Shown: positions 8,304 through 16,796 of the stretch, in pieces | Numbering within the stretch: position 1 is the first letter of the stretch | Layout of the letters: each line of letters begins with the position of its first letter | Assembly: GCA_049970695.1 (NCBI GenBank) | Contig: JBMFML010000009.1 | Coordinates: 1-52,252, forward strand | Source: UBA285 sp049970695 | GTDB lineage: Archaea; Thermoproteota; Thermoprotei_A; Sulfolobales; Desulfurococcaceae | DNA: 52,252 bases | Direction: 5' to 3' | Made by a program: the position numbers and the translations under genes | Notes under the pieces: generated by a model | Seen by the model: the letters and a program-made list of their open reading frames with translations, nothing else | Told to the model about the DNA's origin: nothing | Databases searched by the model: none

Positions 8304-9161
8304 TCAGCCCTTTACTATTCCGAGCCTGTAGGCCTCTCCAATGTACTTCTGCGCCACTGCGAACAGCACCATCATGGGTACTGCGTAGACTATGGCGGCA
8401 GCTGCGAACTCTCCGGGCCTCATTATGCCTGCCTGGCCCGCAACAGCGGTCGTGTATATGTACATGCCGAGCGTCTTTAGCTGGAGTATGTTTGCGATTA
8501 TGAACTCGCCCCAAGCGCTCATGAACGCGAACAGCGTTATTATTATGAAGGCCGCCTTCGAGGCCGGGAATACTACTTTGAAGACTATGTGGAACCAGCT
8601 GGCACCATCAATGAACGCGGCTTCGTCCAGCTCTTTTGGCAGCTGGTCGAAGTAGCTCTTCATAAGCCACGTCTGGAACGGCACGAGGCCAGACGCGTAT
8701 ATTAGCGGCAGAATCCACATTTGAATGACGTTGATTCCATACGCAGTAAGCCTTAGCAAGAACATGTAGAGCGCCAAGACGGCAATAATCCCGAGGCCCC
8801 CTCCAGCCTGGCTTACGATCAAGTAGTAGTAGAGTAGCGTGTTCTTGCCTAGGAACTCGAACCTGGAGAAGGCATAGGCAGCCGGTATGACTACTGCTAT
8901 GGCAAGCACTACTGTGAGGCTCGCGACGAAGAGAGTATTGAGGAGGGCATCGTAGAACTCCGGGTCTCGGAGGATCTTCGCAAAGTTGCCAATGGTTATG
9001 CCGTACTGGGCTAGCTGCGCGAGGTCTGAGAGAATTATTGTCGGCTTGCCTATTAGTGCCTGAGCGACTATGTACGCCAGTGGGTATGCCAGCGACGCGG
9101 CTATCAAGATTCCGAAAACCGTTGCAGCAATCTTGAGCACAGTCATGGAAGCGCTGACCAC
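8304..9161 (-). CDS. Sugar ABC transporter permease, MalG type
   Basis: Six membrane segments and the binding-protein-dependent permease loop EAAFIDGASWFHIVFKVV, which docks the ATPase. This fits the MalG/LacG side of CUT1 sugar importers. The previous gene ends with TGA inside GAGGTGA. That element serves as ribosome site, with GTG 9161 the best-placed start; GTG 9170 (overlapping the stop) and ATG 9146 are alternatives. It is the last gene of the unit GH53, binding protein, MalF-type and MalG-type permeases. No ATPase gene is present, so a shared MsmX-like ATPase encoded elsewhere probably energises it. Confidence 0.87.
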   Translation of the reverse strand: MVSASMTVLKIAATVFGILIAASLAYPLAYIVAQALIGKPTIILSDLAQLAQYGITIGNFAKILRDPEFYDALLNTLFVASLTVVLAIAVVIPAAYAFSRFEFLGKNTLLYYYLIVSQAGGGLGIIAVLALYMFLLRLTAYGINVIQMWILPLIYASGLVPFQTWLMKSYFDQLPKELDEAAFIDGASWFHIVFKVVFPASKAAFIIITLFAFMSAWGEFIIANILQLKTLGMYIYTTAVAGQAGIMRPGEFAAAAIVYAVPMMVLFAVAQKYIGEAYRLGIVKG

Positions 9162-9166
9162 GCACC

Positions 9167-10603
9167 TCACCTCTTTGGCCTGCCCATGAGCTTAAACCAG
9201 AGTGCGACGTATATGAGGATTATGGCCACTACGACAATGTACATTGACGCAGCGTAGCCGAACTCCCTGTCAATCATTATTCTGTTGTAGCCGAATATGA
9301 TGAGCATTTCGTTTTTCCAGCCAACAGCGCAGCCAGCAAGCGGCACACAGACATCCCCAATGGGGCCTGCGCCGTTGAGCACTAGGGGGACAAGAAAGGC
9401 CTGGAGCGAGGCCCCCGTTGTCAGTATGGCTGCCACCGAGACCGGCTTTGCTATGAGGGGGAGCACCACTCTCCTGAACCTAGTGAACAGCCCCGCGCCA
9501 TCGACGTAGGCCGCCTCAATTACGTCTCTCGAAACCCCGCTCAGCGCGCCCTGCGTGACTGTCATTACAAAGGGGTATGCAAGCCACGTCTCAAACAAGT
9601 TGTAGACTACGAAGGCGTCCCACTCATTGACGTTCATGTTGAGACCAAATAGCCGCCCTAGCTGCCCGTTTGGGAGGAATAGGAACTTCCACGTGAGTGC
9701 CGAGAGCAGGAATGGCATGGCCCACGGCACTAGCAGCAGAGCTCGCAGAGCCCTCCTCCCGTAGATGAGGACCGAGGAGTACAGTAGTGCGAGGAGGACC
9801 CCCGCTGAGACCTTTAGTGGAACACTCGTTGCCACGAAAAGCAGGGTCTTGTAGAGCGAGTTGTAAAACCTCGGATCTCTAAAGAGCCTCGCGAAGTTCT
9901 CAAGCCCCACGAACTTTAGCTGCAGTGAGTCCAGTTCTCTCTGCGCGCTCTCCACGAACTTGGACAAGTACTCGTCGTAGCCTGTTTCAAGCTTAGTGAA
10001 GTAGTCTACGAGGCTCTGAGCCAAGCTACGCCCTGCTTTGGCGTACTCGTAGAGCTGGTCGCGAGTAAAGGCCTGCGGCGTTGTCAGCGTGCCTGCGAGA
10101 GTTATGAGCGAGTCCACTTTCTCTAAGACCTCGCCTGGAATGAGCTCTACGCTAGTAGCGTAGCCTAGTTCCGTGCAGTTGAAGAAAGAAGCGACTTGAG
10201 GCCTGACTCTTCTGAGCTTAGTGGCGGAGGTGTAGAGGCCGAAGAAGTAGGCTCTTGGTATGTCCTCGGGGTTTGCGCCCGCTTCGAGAAGCCCTTCAAT
10301 TTCTGAAAACCTCTTGAGCATGTCGTTGAGGGGCGCTAGCACGTCTTCTAGGAGCTTTGGAGCCCTTGACCTGTGCTCGGGGCTCTCTCTCAGCACTGTG
10401 GCGCACGCTATTGCGTTTTCCAGGTCGCTTATTCTCTGCGGGTTTGGCAGTATGTTCTCCCTAGTAGCATTGGTGAAGGCTATGCCTATTGAAAAAAGCA
10501 TTGGCCACGTGTTGAAGAAGAGGTAGAGGACGAGGCTTGGAAATACGAGGAGGAGGGCTACTTTAGTGGGAAAAAGGACTTTCTTTCCAGGAACCCTCGC
10601 CAA
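9167..10603 (-). CDS. Sugar ABC transporter permease, MalF type, with a large inserted helical domain
   Basis: About 478 residues, against about 290-320 for an ordinary CUT1 permease. The N-terminal membrane helix is followed by an insertion of about 160 residues (roughly 55-215) that is mostly charged helix and lies before the conserved FVGLENFARLF segment. Five further membrane segments follow, with the EAAYVDGAGLFTRF docking loop. The insert should sit outside the membrane. E. coli MalF also has an outside domain that touches the binding protein, but between different helices. TTG 10603 sits six nt after GGGTG; GTG 10612 is the alternative. It lies two nt after the binding-protein gene's stop-proximal region in the same unit. 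Confidence 0.85.
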   Translation of the reverse strand: MARVPGKKVLFPTKVALLLVFPSLVLYLFFNTWPMLFSIGIAFTNATRENILPNPQRISDLENAIACATVLRESPEHRSRAPKLLEDVLAPLNDMLKRFSEIEGLLEAGANPEDIPRAYFFGLYTSATKLRRVRPQVASFFNCTELGYATSVELIPGEVLEKVDSLITLAGTLTTPQAFTRDQLYEYAKAGRSLAQSLVDYFTKLETGYDEYLSKFVESAQRELDSLQLKFVGLENFARLFRDPRFYNSLYKTLLFVATSVPLKVSAGVLLALLYSSVLIYGRRALRALLLVPWAMPFLLSALTWKFLFLPNGQLGRLFGLNMNVNEWDAFVVYNLFETWLAYPFVMTVTQGALSGVSRDVIEAAYVDGAGLFTRFRRVVLPLIAKPVSVAAILTTGASLQAFLVPLVLNGAGPIGDVCVPLAGCAVGWKNEMLIIFGYNRIMIDREFGYAASMYIVVVAIILIYVALWFKLMGRPKR

Positions 10604-10615
10604 GCATCGCACCCA

Positions 10616-12169
10616 CTACTTGGTTATCCTTGGTGCTATTTCGTTGTAGGCGCTCTCTAGAGCAGGCCCTACCTTGGCTAGGGCTGCCTGCACGGCTTCA
10701 TCGACGCTGCGGCCTGCCTTAATGGCATTTGCGAACTCCTGCCATATGGTCTGCAGGTGCGTGTCAGCGCCCCACACTACTTGCATGTTCTTGTCTTTTG
10801 GCATAGGTGTCGACCTCTCAAGCTGCTTGTAGAACCCTGCAATGACCCTGTACAGGGGCTTCTCGGCGGCGTGCGTGAGCACGTACTCGGCAACGCTTAG
10901 CTTGACTGGGACGTATCCAAGCTCGTCGACGAGTGTTAGCACAGCTTCATCGCTTAGAGACAAGTACAGCACGAAGAGCACTGCTGCATAAGCCCTTTCC
11001 TTGCCGCCGGCAGTCGCCATTACCGTTATGTACAGGTTTCTGAAGCCACTCCACGGCTTCGGCACTTTTCCATCAATAGGGGGCAGTGGCGCTATTGCGA
11101 GGTTTTCGAGGCCTAGGGTTTCAATGGCGTACCTCACGTCCCAGGGGCCTGAGATGTAGAATGGCGCCTTGCCCTCGCCAAACAACCTCCTCTGGTAGTC
11201 GTGTCCGAGGTCGGAAACGTCCATGTACCTGAGCACGTTTGCCACGAAGAACTTAACGCCCTCAGCTGTCTCGGGCTTGAGGAACCCAAGCTCCTTCTTA
11301 ACGTCGTCGTAGAAGAAGCCGCCGTGGGCGGTGACCCAGGCATTAATGTGGTACATTCCAGCTACCATGCCCGAGATTCCATAAGTGCCCTTAGCGGGGT
11401 TGTAGAACTGCTTCATTGTGCTGAGCATCTCGCTGAAGGACTCCGGCGGCTTCGAGACGAGCTTTAAGTTAACGAAGAGCGCGAGCGCCTCGCCGGCGTA
11501 GGGTAATCCGTAAGTCTTTGCCTTGTAAGTCACAGACGCCATTGCAACCGGCAGCAAGTAGCCAGAGACGTCTTCGATTGCCTCGTAGCCTATGTAGTCT
11601 TCCAGCGCCACTAGGTACCCGGCATCGGCCATCCACCCAACCCAGTCGTGGGCCCACGTGAAGACGTCAGGAGCCTGGCCAATTAGCGCCTCTCTCTGAG
11701 CTGGTGGTAGTGAAGCAGCTGCTATGACGGCGCTCTGCATATCACCCATACCGCCGTACTCGATGACCCTGACTTCGATGCCCGGGTACTCGCGCTTGAA
11801 CAGCTCTACTGCCTTGTAAAAGCCCACTCTCTCCTCAGGGGCGAGCGCGTTGCCAAAGTATATCGTGACTTTTACCTGCCCCGCCTTCGCCTTCTCAACG
11901 AATTCGTAGAACTCCTTGGGCACTCTAATCTGGACGCTACCAATAGTTATCGCATAGCCAACGGGAGTTGTTGGAGTGGGAGTGGGCGTCGGCGTTGGAG
12001 TTGGGGTGGGGGTCGGGCTTGGTGTGGGCGTTGGCGTGGGTGTCGGAGTGGGCGTAGGCGCTGGAGCTAGGGGCCGCCCTAGAAGTAGAACAGCAATGCC
12101 GGCAATGGCAAGGATCACTACTACTGCCAAAACTATGGCGGTTGTTTTTGAAACGGCTTCGCGGGCCAA
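10616..12169 (-). CDS. Sugar ABC transporter substrate-binding protein, membrane-tethered
   Basis: About 517 residues: one N-terminal membrane anchor (about 10-30), then a Pro-Thr repeat linker (about 34-66), then a solute-binding protein fold of the maltose/multiple-sugar type. Visible family features include IEVRVIEYGG, DVFTWAHDWVG, YGLPYAGEALALFVN and APFYISGPWDV. The Pro-Thr stalk is typical of crenarchaeal binding proteins and keeps the domain above the membrane. The start TTG 12169 follows GAGGGGGG; an upstream ATG at 12244 is in frame but lies before the TATA box. Placement between GH53 and the permeases suggests beta-galactan oligosaccharides as ligand (inference). Confidence 0.87.
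   Translation of the reverse strand: MAREAVSKTTAIVLAVVVILAIAGIAVLLLGRPLAPAPTPTPTPTPTPTPSPTPTPTPTPTPTPTPTTPVGYAITIGSVQIRVPKEFYEFVEKAKAGQVKVTIYFGNALAPEERVGFYKAVELFKREYPGIEVRVIEYGGMGDMQSAVIAAASLPPAQREALIGQAPDVFTWAHDWVGWMADAGYLVALEDYIGYEAIEDVSGYLLPVAMASVTYKAKTYGLPYAGEALALFVNLKLVSKPPESFSEMLSTMKQFYNPAKGTYGISGMVAGMYHINAWVTAHGGFFYDDVKKELGFLKPETAEGVKFFVANVLRYMDVSDLGHDYQRRLFGEGKAPFYISGPWDVRYAIETLGLENLAIAPLPPIDGKVPKPWSGFRNLYITVMATAGGKERAYAAVLFVLYLSLSDEAVLTLVDELGYVPVKLSVAEYVLTHAAEKPLYRVIAGFYKQLERSTPMPKDKNMQVVWGADTHLQTIWQEFANAIKAGRSVDEAVQAALAKVGPALESAYNEIAPRITK
11968..12066. repeat. Hexanucleotide-like microsatellite coding a Pro-Thr linker
   Basis: About 100 nt of imperfect GGAGTG/GGCGTT-type repeats. 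On the minus strand they code for an almost unbroken Thr-Pro alternation in the binding protein's stalk. Such tracts are prone to slippage, so linker length may vary among strains. Confidence 0.8.
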
Positions 12170-12171
12170 GA

Positions 12172-12213
12172 ATCCCCCCTCTTTGTAGCTTTGCGTGGCG
12201 CGAATTAATAAAA
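12172..12213 (-). promoter_or_regulatory. Internal promoter and ribosome site for the sugar-binding protein gene
   Basis: On the minus strand CTTTTATTAAT (12204-12214) is a box A that predicts a start near 12182. It is followed by GAGGGGGG at about 12174-12181 and the TTG at 12169. This would let the binding protein be made in excess over the GH53 enzyme and is the reason for preferring TTG 12169. Confidence 0.5.
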
Positions 12214-12252
12214 GTTGAATAATTGTCCGGGGGGAATTGAGCATGCAGGGGG

Positions 12253-14673
12253 CTATTTTGCAAATTTACGGAAGGCAAAGTAGCCAGTTGCCACTCCAGC
12301 TGATAGGGCGAGGAGCGCGGTGGCCACTAGCTGGCTCGCTGCCGGCTCTGCACCGGCTTGCACCACCTCCTTAGCAGTGACCGTGGTCACTTCTCTAATG
12401 GTCGCCGTCTCTGTGACTGCGAGAGTTTGCGTAATAGTGTGCGTTACTGTGACTGTTACGTAGGGAACTACCGGCGGGGGGACTACCGTGGGGCTTGGCT
12501 TTGCCGGGTCGAAGCCCAGTAGCCACGCGTACTGCTGCTCGGCAGATATTCCACTCGGGTACTCCTCGGAGTAGACTGCGAGGTCCATTACCTTAGGCAG
12601 CACGCCTGCGATAATTGCAGCGGCTATTCTGGGCGCAGTCGTCTCGTTTGCGTATCCAGTTGCATCAACGACCCATTCACCGCCACCTGGTGCAAAGCTC
12701 CTTATTCTATCCGGGTTTTCTCCAGCCCAGCTCGTAACCGCCGCTACTACTCTCCACAGCTTAATGTTCTCCCAGTCTGGCATAAGGTTCCTGGGTACTC
12801 TGGCTTCGACGCAGCCTTCCTCGGGCCTGGCCGCAACACTGAAGTGCTTGTCTTCCACGAAGACCGTGCCATTAGCGTATTGCAGAGCCGAGAGCTCGCC
12901 TCTTGGAAGGGGCTCTGTGCCCCAGCCCGGGGCTATTAGTAGTGCGTACTGCCACGCATAGTCTTCGCGTAGCTCGATTCCCAGCCCAAAAGTGTCCTTT
13001 CTGTACACTTTGTTTGTTACAGCCGGGTTCGTCGTCCTGATGTAGACTTGAATGTACTGAAGGCTAAAGCCATTCGGCCCCTGCCACGGGTTTCCACCGA
13101 GGTTTCTAAAGCAGGTCTTGACAACGACTTCCTCGCCTTCTAGGCTCACCACTACCTTAACTATGTCGAAGACGCCGGGCTTGTAGACGGCTGCAGAAGG
13201 GTACTTGTAGGTTCCCGGGCCCCTGTCATCCCCCTCCGGGTCTGCTACTTCAATGCTCATTCTCTCTCGGACCTCTATTACTGCTCTTACTTGAATTCTA
13301 GTGCCCACTACGTAGCCCACGTGCTCGTAGACACCCGGCTCTTTGTAGACCGGTACTTCCCCCCAATCAACTGGTGTTTGTCTTATTGAGTGGTCTGTGT
13401 AGACTACGAGTACTTGGCCCGGGAGCACTGGCTTGACTCCAGCATAAGTAGACGCCTTTATGGGGCGCGGGTCGTAGAGCTCTAGTGGCGCGACTTCAAC
13501 GGGCTTGGCCTCGTAGACTAGCTTGAAGACTTTGAGGGAAGGCAGGGCTTTCCCGGAGAAGTCGAATAGTGCTTGGTTATCCCAGGGATTGCCCTCGCCA
13601 GTCTTCCACCCAGCACCCGGGTACGGTATCCAGGCCGCCCCCCAGTAGAAAATGCCGCGGCCTCCAGCCCTGTAAACGACTTCAATGACGTCTCTTATGA
13701 GCGAGGCCTGCCCCTGAACAGTGGCTTTGTAGCCTCCTACCACTTCGTAGTTGCTGCTGCCAAAGATATTGGGGTGGTCGTCGCCGTTTTCGAGAGTCCA
13801 CGCATAAGCCACTTCAGCCACTATCACGTCTTTCTTGAACTCTCTCGCGAGGGTTTCTACGAGGGTCTTAAGCTTCTCAAGTGTTCCATGCCAGTAGGTA
13901 TAGAATGATAGTGCTATGACATCGAAGTCGACACCGCCTTCAACAAGCCTCTTGAAGTAGTTGACGTAGAAGCTCACTTCTCTGTGACCAGACAAGTGTA
14001 TTACTACTTTAATGCTGTTGTTGTAGTCCCTCACGGCTTTTATCGCGGACTTCAGTAAGGTAACGAACTGAGTCCAGTTCTCGGCCGAGCCATCCGGCCA
14101 GAGAAAGCCGTTGTTTATTTCATTGCCAACCTGCACCATGTCGGGAAGAGCTCCCTGCGCGTCCATGTAGGCCAAGGCGTTGTAAGTCCACTCGTACACG
14201 GCCTCGACGAGCTCTTGGAATGTGAGGTTTGCCCACGCCTTGGGCTTGTACTGCTTGCTCGGGTCGGCCCACCAGTCGCTGTAGTGGAAGTCTACGAGTA
14301 CTTTAAAGCCCTTGGCCTTAGCCTTGGCAGCGAAAGAAGCCATTCTACGGAGGTCGCAGTTGCCACCGCCGTAGGGATTGCCCCGCTCGTCGTATGGGTC
14401 GTTCCACACTCTCAGCCTAATCCAGTTGACCCCGCTCTCGGCGAGTATGTCGAGTATGTCGCCTTCTGTGCCATTCTCGTAGTAGTACTTACCGCCAAGC
14501 TCGAGTATCCAGGGAACCTCGGAAAGATCGACTCCCCTAATGAAGTCTGCTGGGAGGCCTGGCACGGGGTTTACGATAAGCCCCGCGCCTTGTTCTGGAG
14601 CAGAGTACACCCAGGTAGCCAGCGGCACTAGTAGTGCCGCCACGAGCAGTACTGAAGCCCGGGAGGCCTCCAC
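12253..14673 (-). CDS. GH53 endo-beta-1,4-galactanase, secreted and surface-anchored, with glucodextranase-C-like module
   Basis: About 806 residues. An N-terminal hydrophobic signal (about 8-24) is followed by the GH53 barrel (about 40-400) with FIRGVDLSEVPW, WIRLRVWNDP, the acid/base motif VQVGNE (about 180) and the nucleophile strand VIVAEVAYAW (about 286). Next come an Ig-like segment (about 405-465) and a DPEGDDRGPGTY module (about 475-690) resembling the C-terminal binding module of glucodextranase. A Thr/Val-rich stalk and a C-terminal membrane helix ending in FRKFAK complete it. It should cut beta-1,4-galactan (type I arabinogalactan) outside the cell. GTG 14673 fits the TATA box; GTG 14700 is in frame. 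Confidence 0.88.
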   Translation of the reverse strand: MEASRASVLLVAALLVPLATWVYSAPEQGAGLIVNPVPGLPADFIRGVDLSEVPWILELGGKYYYENGTEGDILDILAESGVNWIRLRVWNDPYDERGNPYGGGNCDLRRMASFAAKAKAKGFKVLVDFHYSDWWADPSKQYKPKAWANLTFQELVEAVYEWTYNALAYMDAQGALPDMVQVGNEINNGFLWPDGSAENWTQFVTLLKSAIKAVRDYNNSIKVVIHLSGHREVSFYVNYFKRLVEGGVDFDVIALSFYTYWHGTLEKLKTLVETLAREFKKDVIVAEVAYAWTLENGDDHPNIFGSSNYEVVGGYKATVQGQASLIRDVIEVVYRAGGRGIFYWGAAWIPYPGAGWKTGEGNPWDNQALFDFSGKALPSLKVFKLVYEAKPVEVAPLELYDPRPIKASTYAGVKPVLPGQVLVVYTDHSIRQTPVDWGEVPVYKEPGVYEHVGYVVGTRIQVRAVIEVRERMSIEVADPEGDDRGPGTYKYPSAAVYKPGVFDIVKVVVSLEGEEVVVKTCFRNLGGNPWQGPNGFSLQYIQVYIRTTNPAVTNKVYRKDTFGLGIELREDYAWQYALLIAPGWGTEPLPRGELSALQYANGTVFVEDKHFSVAARPEEGCVEARVPRNLMPDWENIKLWRVVAAVTSWAGENPDRIRSFAPGGGEWVVDATGYANETTAPRIAAAIIAGVLPKVMDLAVYSEEYPSGISAEQQYAWLLGFDPAKPSPTVVPPPVVPYVTVTVTHTITQTLAVTETATIREVTTVTAKEVVQAGAEPAASQLVATALLALSAGVATGYFAFRKFAK

Positions 14674-14708
14674 CAGGGTCGCCCAAGTGAGCTCGAGCAC
14701 GGGCCTGG

Positions 14709-14717
14709 CAAATAAGC
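14709..14717 (-). promoter_or_regulatory. Possible TATA box ahead of the GH53 gene
   Basis: GCTTATTTG on the minus strand, predicting a start near 14687. This would separate the galactan genes from the ECF transporter genes upstream and supports GTG 14673 over GTG 14700. Confidence 0.35.
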
Positions 14718-14750
14718 CTCTTTGGCTTGAAACCCGCGGAGCGGCGCGTC

Positions 14751-15449
14751 TCAGGCAAGGCACGCGATCAGGAGAATGGCAGAAGCAGCTACTAGTAGCA
14801 GGGTGTGGCGGGGCGATGTGCCGAGCTTGATTCTCTTCGTGGGCTCTGCTCGAAGCCTCCAGTAGCAGTATTCCTCGGTGAGCCATCCGGCTTCTATAAT
14901 GCTGGCCGCTGCAGCGGGGATTCTCTTCGTAGCTGGCTCTCTCTTCAGGGAACCCACTGCGAGGGACTCGGCGAAGTTCTTGAGCCCCTGGGGGGCGAGC
15001 CTCCACACGAGCAGTGGGTAGCTTGAAAACCGGCGGGCTCCAGCGGCGAGGAGCGCGTTGAACAGGTCCAGCGGCGATATCGTCGTAAACGCGAAGAGGA
15101 TGAGCAAGGATATGCTGGAGGTCCTGAGCGCGACGAGCAGCACGTCTAACAGGCTCATGTAGTAGAGGCCCGTGAGGGAGAGCAGGTAAGCTGAGAGAGC
15201 GAAGTACGATCCAGCAAGCGCTGAGAGGGCTAGTGCTGAAGCTACCCAGGAAAGCCCGGGGTGTATAGCTCCCAGCACGAGCACTAGTGGCGTTGCAAGG
15301 AAGCTCGCGGGGCTCCTCAGGGCTAGGAATGCAGCTGCAGAGGCTATGAACGCGAGCTTCGAGGCCGGGTGCGCGAGCTTGTAGCCGCTCTCGCCCGCGA
15401 GAAACAGGGACTTGTAGATAGTTGAGATGAAGAAGCCCAGCACGCCCAA
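14751..15449 (-). CDS. ECF transporter T component
   Basis: A 232-residue membrane protein with about five or six helices and a cytoplasmic helical region containing the Ala-Arg type coupling motifs expected for EcfT/CbiQ proteins (ALRTSSIS, and AAGARRFSSYPLLVWRLAPQGL). EcfT joins the two ATPases to the substrate-binding S protein. It directly follows the double ATPase gene (stop at 15454) and starts at TTG 15449 after GAGGTGA. Third gene of the unit S, ATPase, T. Confidence 0.8.
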   Translation of the reverse strand: MGVLGFFISTIYKSLFLAGESGYKLAHPASKLAFIASAAAFLALRSPASFLATPLVLVLGAIHPGLSWVASALALSALAGSYFALSAYLLSLTGLYYMSLLDVLLVALRTSSISLLILFAFTTISPLDLFNALLAAGARRFSSYPLLVWRLAPQGLKNFAESLAVGSLKREPATKRIPAAAASIIEAGWLTEEYCYWRLRAEPTKRIKLGTSPRHTLLLVAASAILLIACLA

Positions 15450-15453
15450 GAAG

Positions 15454-16740
15454 CTACTTCACCTCGACAACGACGTCTGCTGCCTTGATGACGCGCTTGT
15501 CGTGCGAGGCGACTACGACTGCCCTGCCCCACTCAGCTAGCAGCGAGAGGGCTTCGAGAACGCTTCGAGCACTATAGTCGTCTAAGCCGCCCGTCGGCTC
15601 GTCAACGAAGTAGCCCTCAAACCCGGCTAGCCAGGCCGATGCAAGCGCGATTCTCCTCCTCTCACCAGTGCTCACCCTGGCCAGGGGCTTGTCAAGCACG
15701 TGCTTAACGCCAAACACCTCGGCTGCTTCCAGGGCGCGGCTTTCATCGCCCCTGGCAGAGAGCAGTAGCTCCTCTCTCGGCGTGGGCATTGTGAAGTACA
15801 GCAGTGGGTTTTCAGGGACGTACACGCTGGGACCCCTCCTCGCTACTAAGCCCCTCTGAGGCTTCAGCAGGCCGGAGGCTAGTTTCAGGATTGTGGTCTT
15901 GCCAGAGCCGTTTGGGCCCACGAGAGCCGTCAACACCCCCTTCTCGGCCCTGAAGCTAAAGCCTCTTAGCACGTGGCTTCTTTCGCCCGGGTATTTGAAC
16001 CAGACGTCTCGTAGCTCGGCGTAAACGCCCCTACCAATGCGCCTCTTCGGCGGCGCGTCTTCAGGGACTTCTACAACCCCCCTACTCCACCTTCCATAGT
16101 ACTTGGCAACGCCTTGCTCCATGTAGAGGAGCCTTGGTTCGAGCCCCTCCCAGAACAAGGGGTTGTGGTCTACCACAACTACGGCTGCACCCTCTCTCGC
16201 GAGCTTTTCAACGGCTTCTCTAGCGCTTCTCCTCCCCTCTTCGTCGAGGTAGACCAGGGGCTCGTCTAGCACTAGCAGCTTGGCGCCTCCTGCAAGCGCG
16301 CTCGTCCACAAGACCCGCTGAACCTGCCCAGCACTCAAGTTGTAGACGGGCTTGTTGGCATAGCTTGCAACGCCAAATGGCTCCAAGTGAGATCGGCTGC
16401 ACTCAAGACCCCTGAGAGATAGCATGTGGCAGACATCGGCGTAGGCCGTGTGGGCCAAGACGCCGTACCAGGGCTCTTGGGGCACGTAGGCAACTAGGCT
16501 GGACACTTCGTTTGGGCTCATTTCATCCAGGCGCTTGCCATGCACTTTTACGTAGCCCTCGAAGTAGCCTCCCGCTGCTTTAATAGTCCCCGTCAGCCCC
16601 CTCACGAGAGTGGTCTTGCCACTCCCAGAGCGGCCCGCCACGAGCAGCACTTCTCCCGGCTCTAGGTCTACCGAAATCCCCCTAATCTCGAAGCCCCCAG
16701 GGTAGCCGCACCTCGAGATTCTCGCCTCTAGGGCCTTCAA
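15454..16740 (-). CDS. ECF transporter ATPase, two ABC domains fused
   Basis: Two complete ABC ATPase domains in one chain. The first has Walker A GRSGSGKTT, signature LSAGQVQRV and Walker B LLVLDEPLVYLD. The second has GPNGSGKTT, signature VSTGERRRI and a FVDEPTGGLDD strand. This corresponds to EcfA1-EcfA2 fused, as in archaeal cobalt/vitamin-type importers. The first domain begins almost at once after TTG 16740, which also fits a box A at 16753-16763; ATG 16830 is in frame and would overlap the S gene by 34 nt. The protein should power the neighbouring S and T subunits. Confidence 0.87.
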   Translation of the reverse strand: MKALEARISRCGYPGGFEIRGISVDLEPGEVLLVAGRSGSGKTTLVRGLTGTIKAAGGYFEGYVKVHGKRLDEMSPNEVSSLVAYVPQEPWYGVLAHTAYADVCHMLSLRGLECSRSHLEPFGVASYANKPVYNLSAGQVQRVLWTSALAGGAKLLVLDEPLVYLDEEGRRSAREAVEKLAREGAAVVVVDHNPLFWEGLEPRLLYMEQGVAKYYGRWSRGVVEVPEDAPPKRRIGRGVYAELRDVWFKYPGERSHVLRGFSFRAEKGVLTALVGPNGSGKTTILKLASGLLKPQRGLVARRGPSVYVPENPLLYFTMPTPREELLLSARGDESRALEAAEVFGVKHVLDKPLARVSTGERRRIALASAWLAGFEGYFVDEPTGGLDDYSARSVLEALSLLAEWGRAVVVASHDKRVIKAADVVVEVK

Positions 16741-16752
16741 GGAAGAGCCACC

Positions 16753-16763
16753 AGTATAAAAAG
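16753..16763 (-). promoter_or_regulatory. Internal TATA-like element ahead of the ECF ATPase gene
   Basis: CTTTTTATACT on the minus strand, about 20 nt before TTG 16740. It lies just after the S-component gene stop, so it could give a second, S-independent transcript for the shared ATPase/T module. Confidence 0.35.
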
Positions 16764-16796
16764 AGCGTAGTAGGGTTTTTGCCGGGATTTGGTTGG

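Noticed and set aside
14805..15026. Plus-strand frame over the ECF T-component gene
   Set aside because: Shadow of the membrane protein on the minus strand with no recognisable domain.
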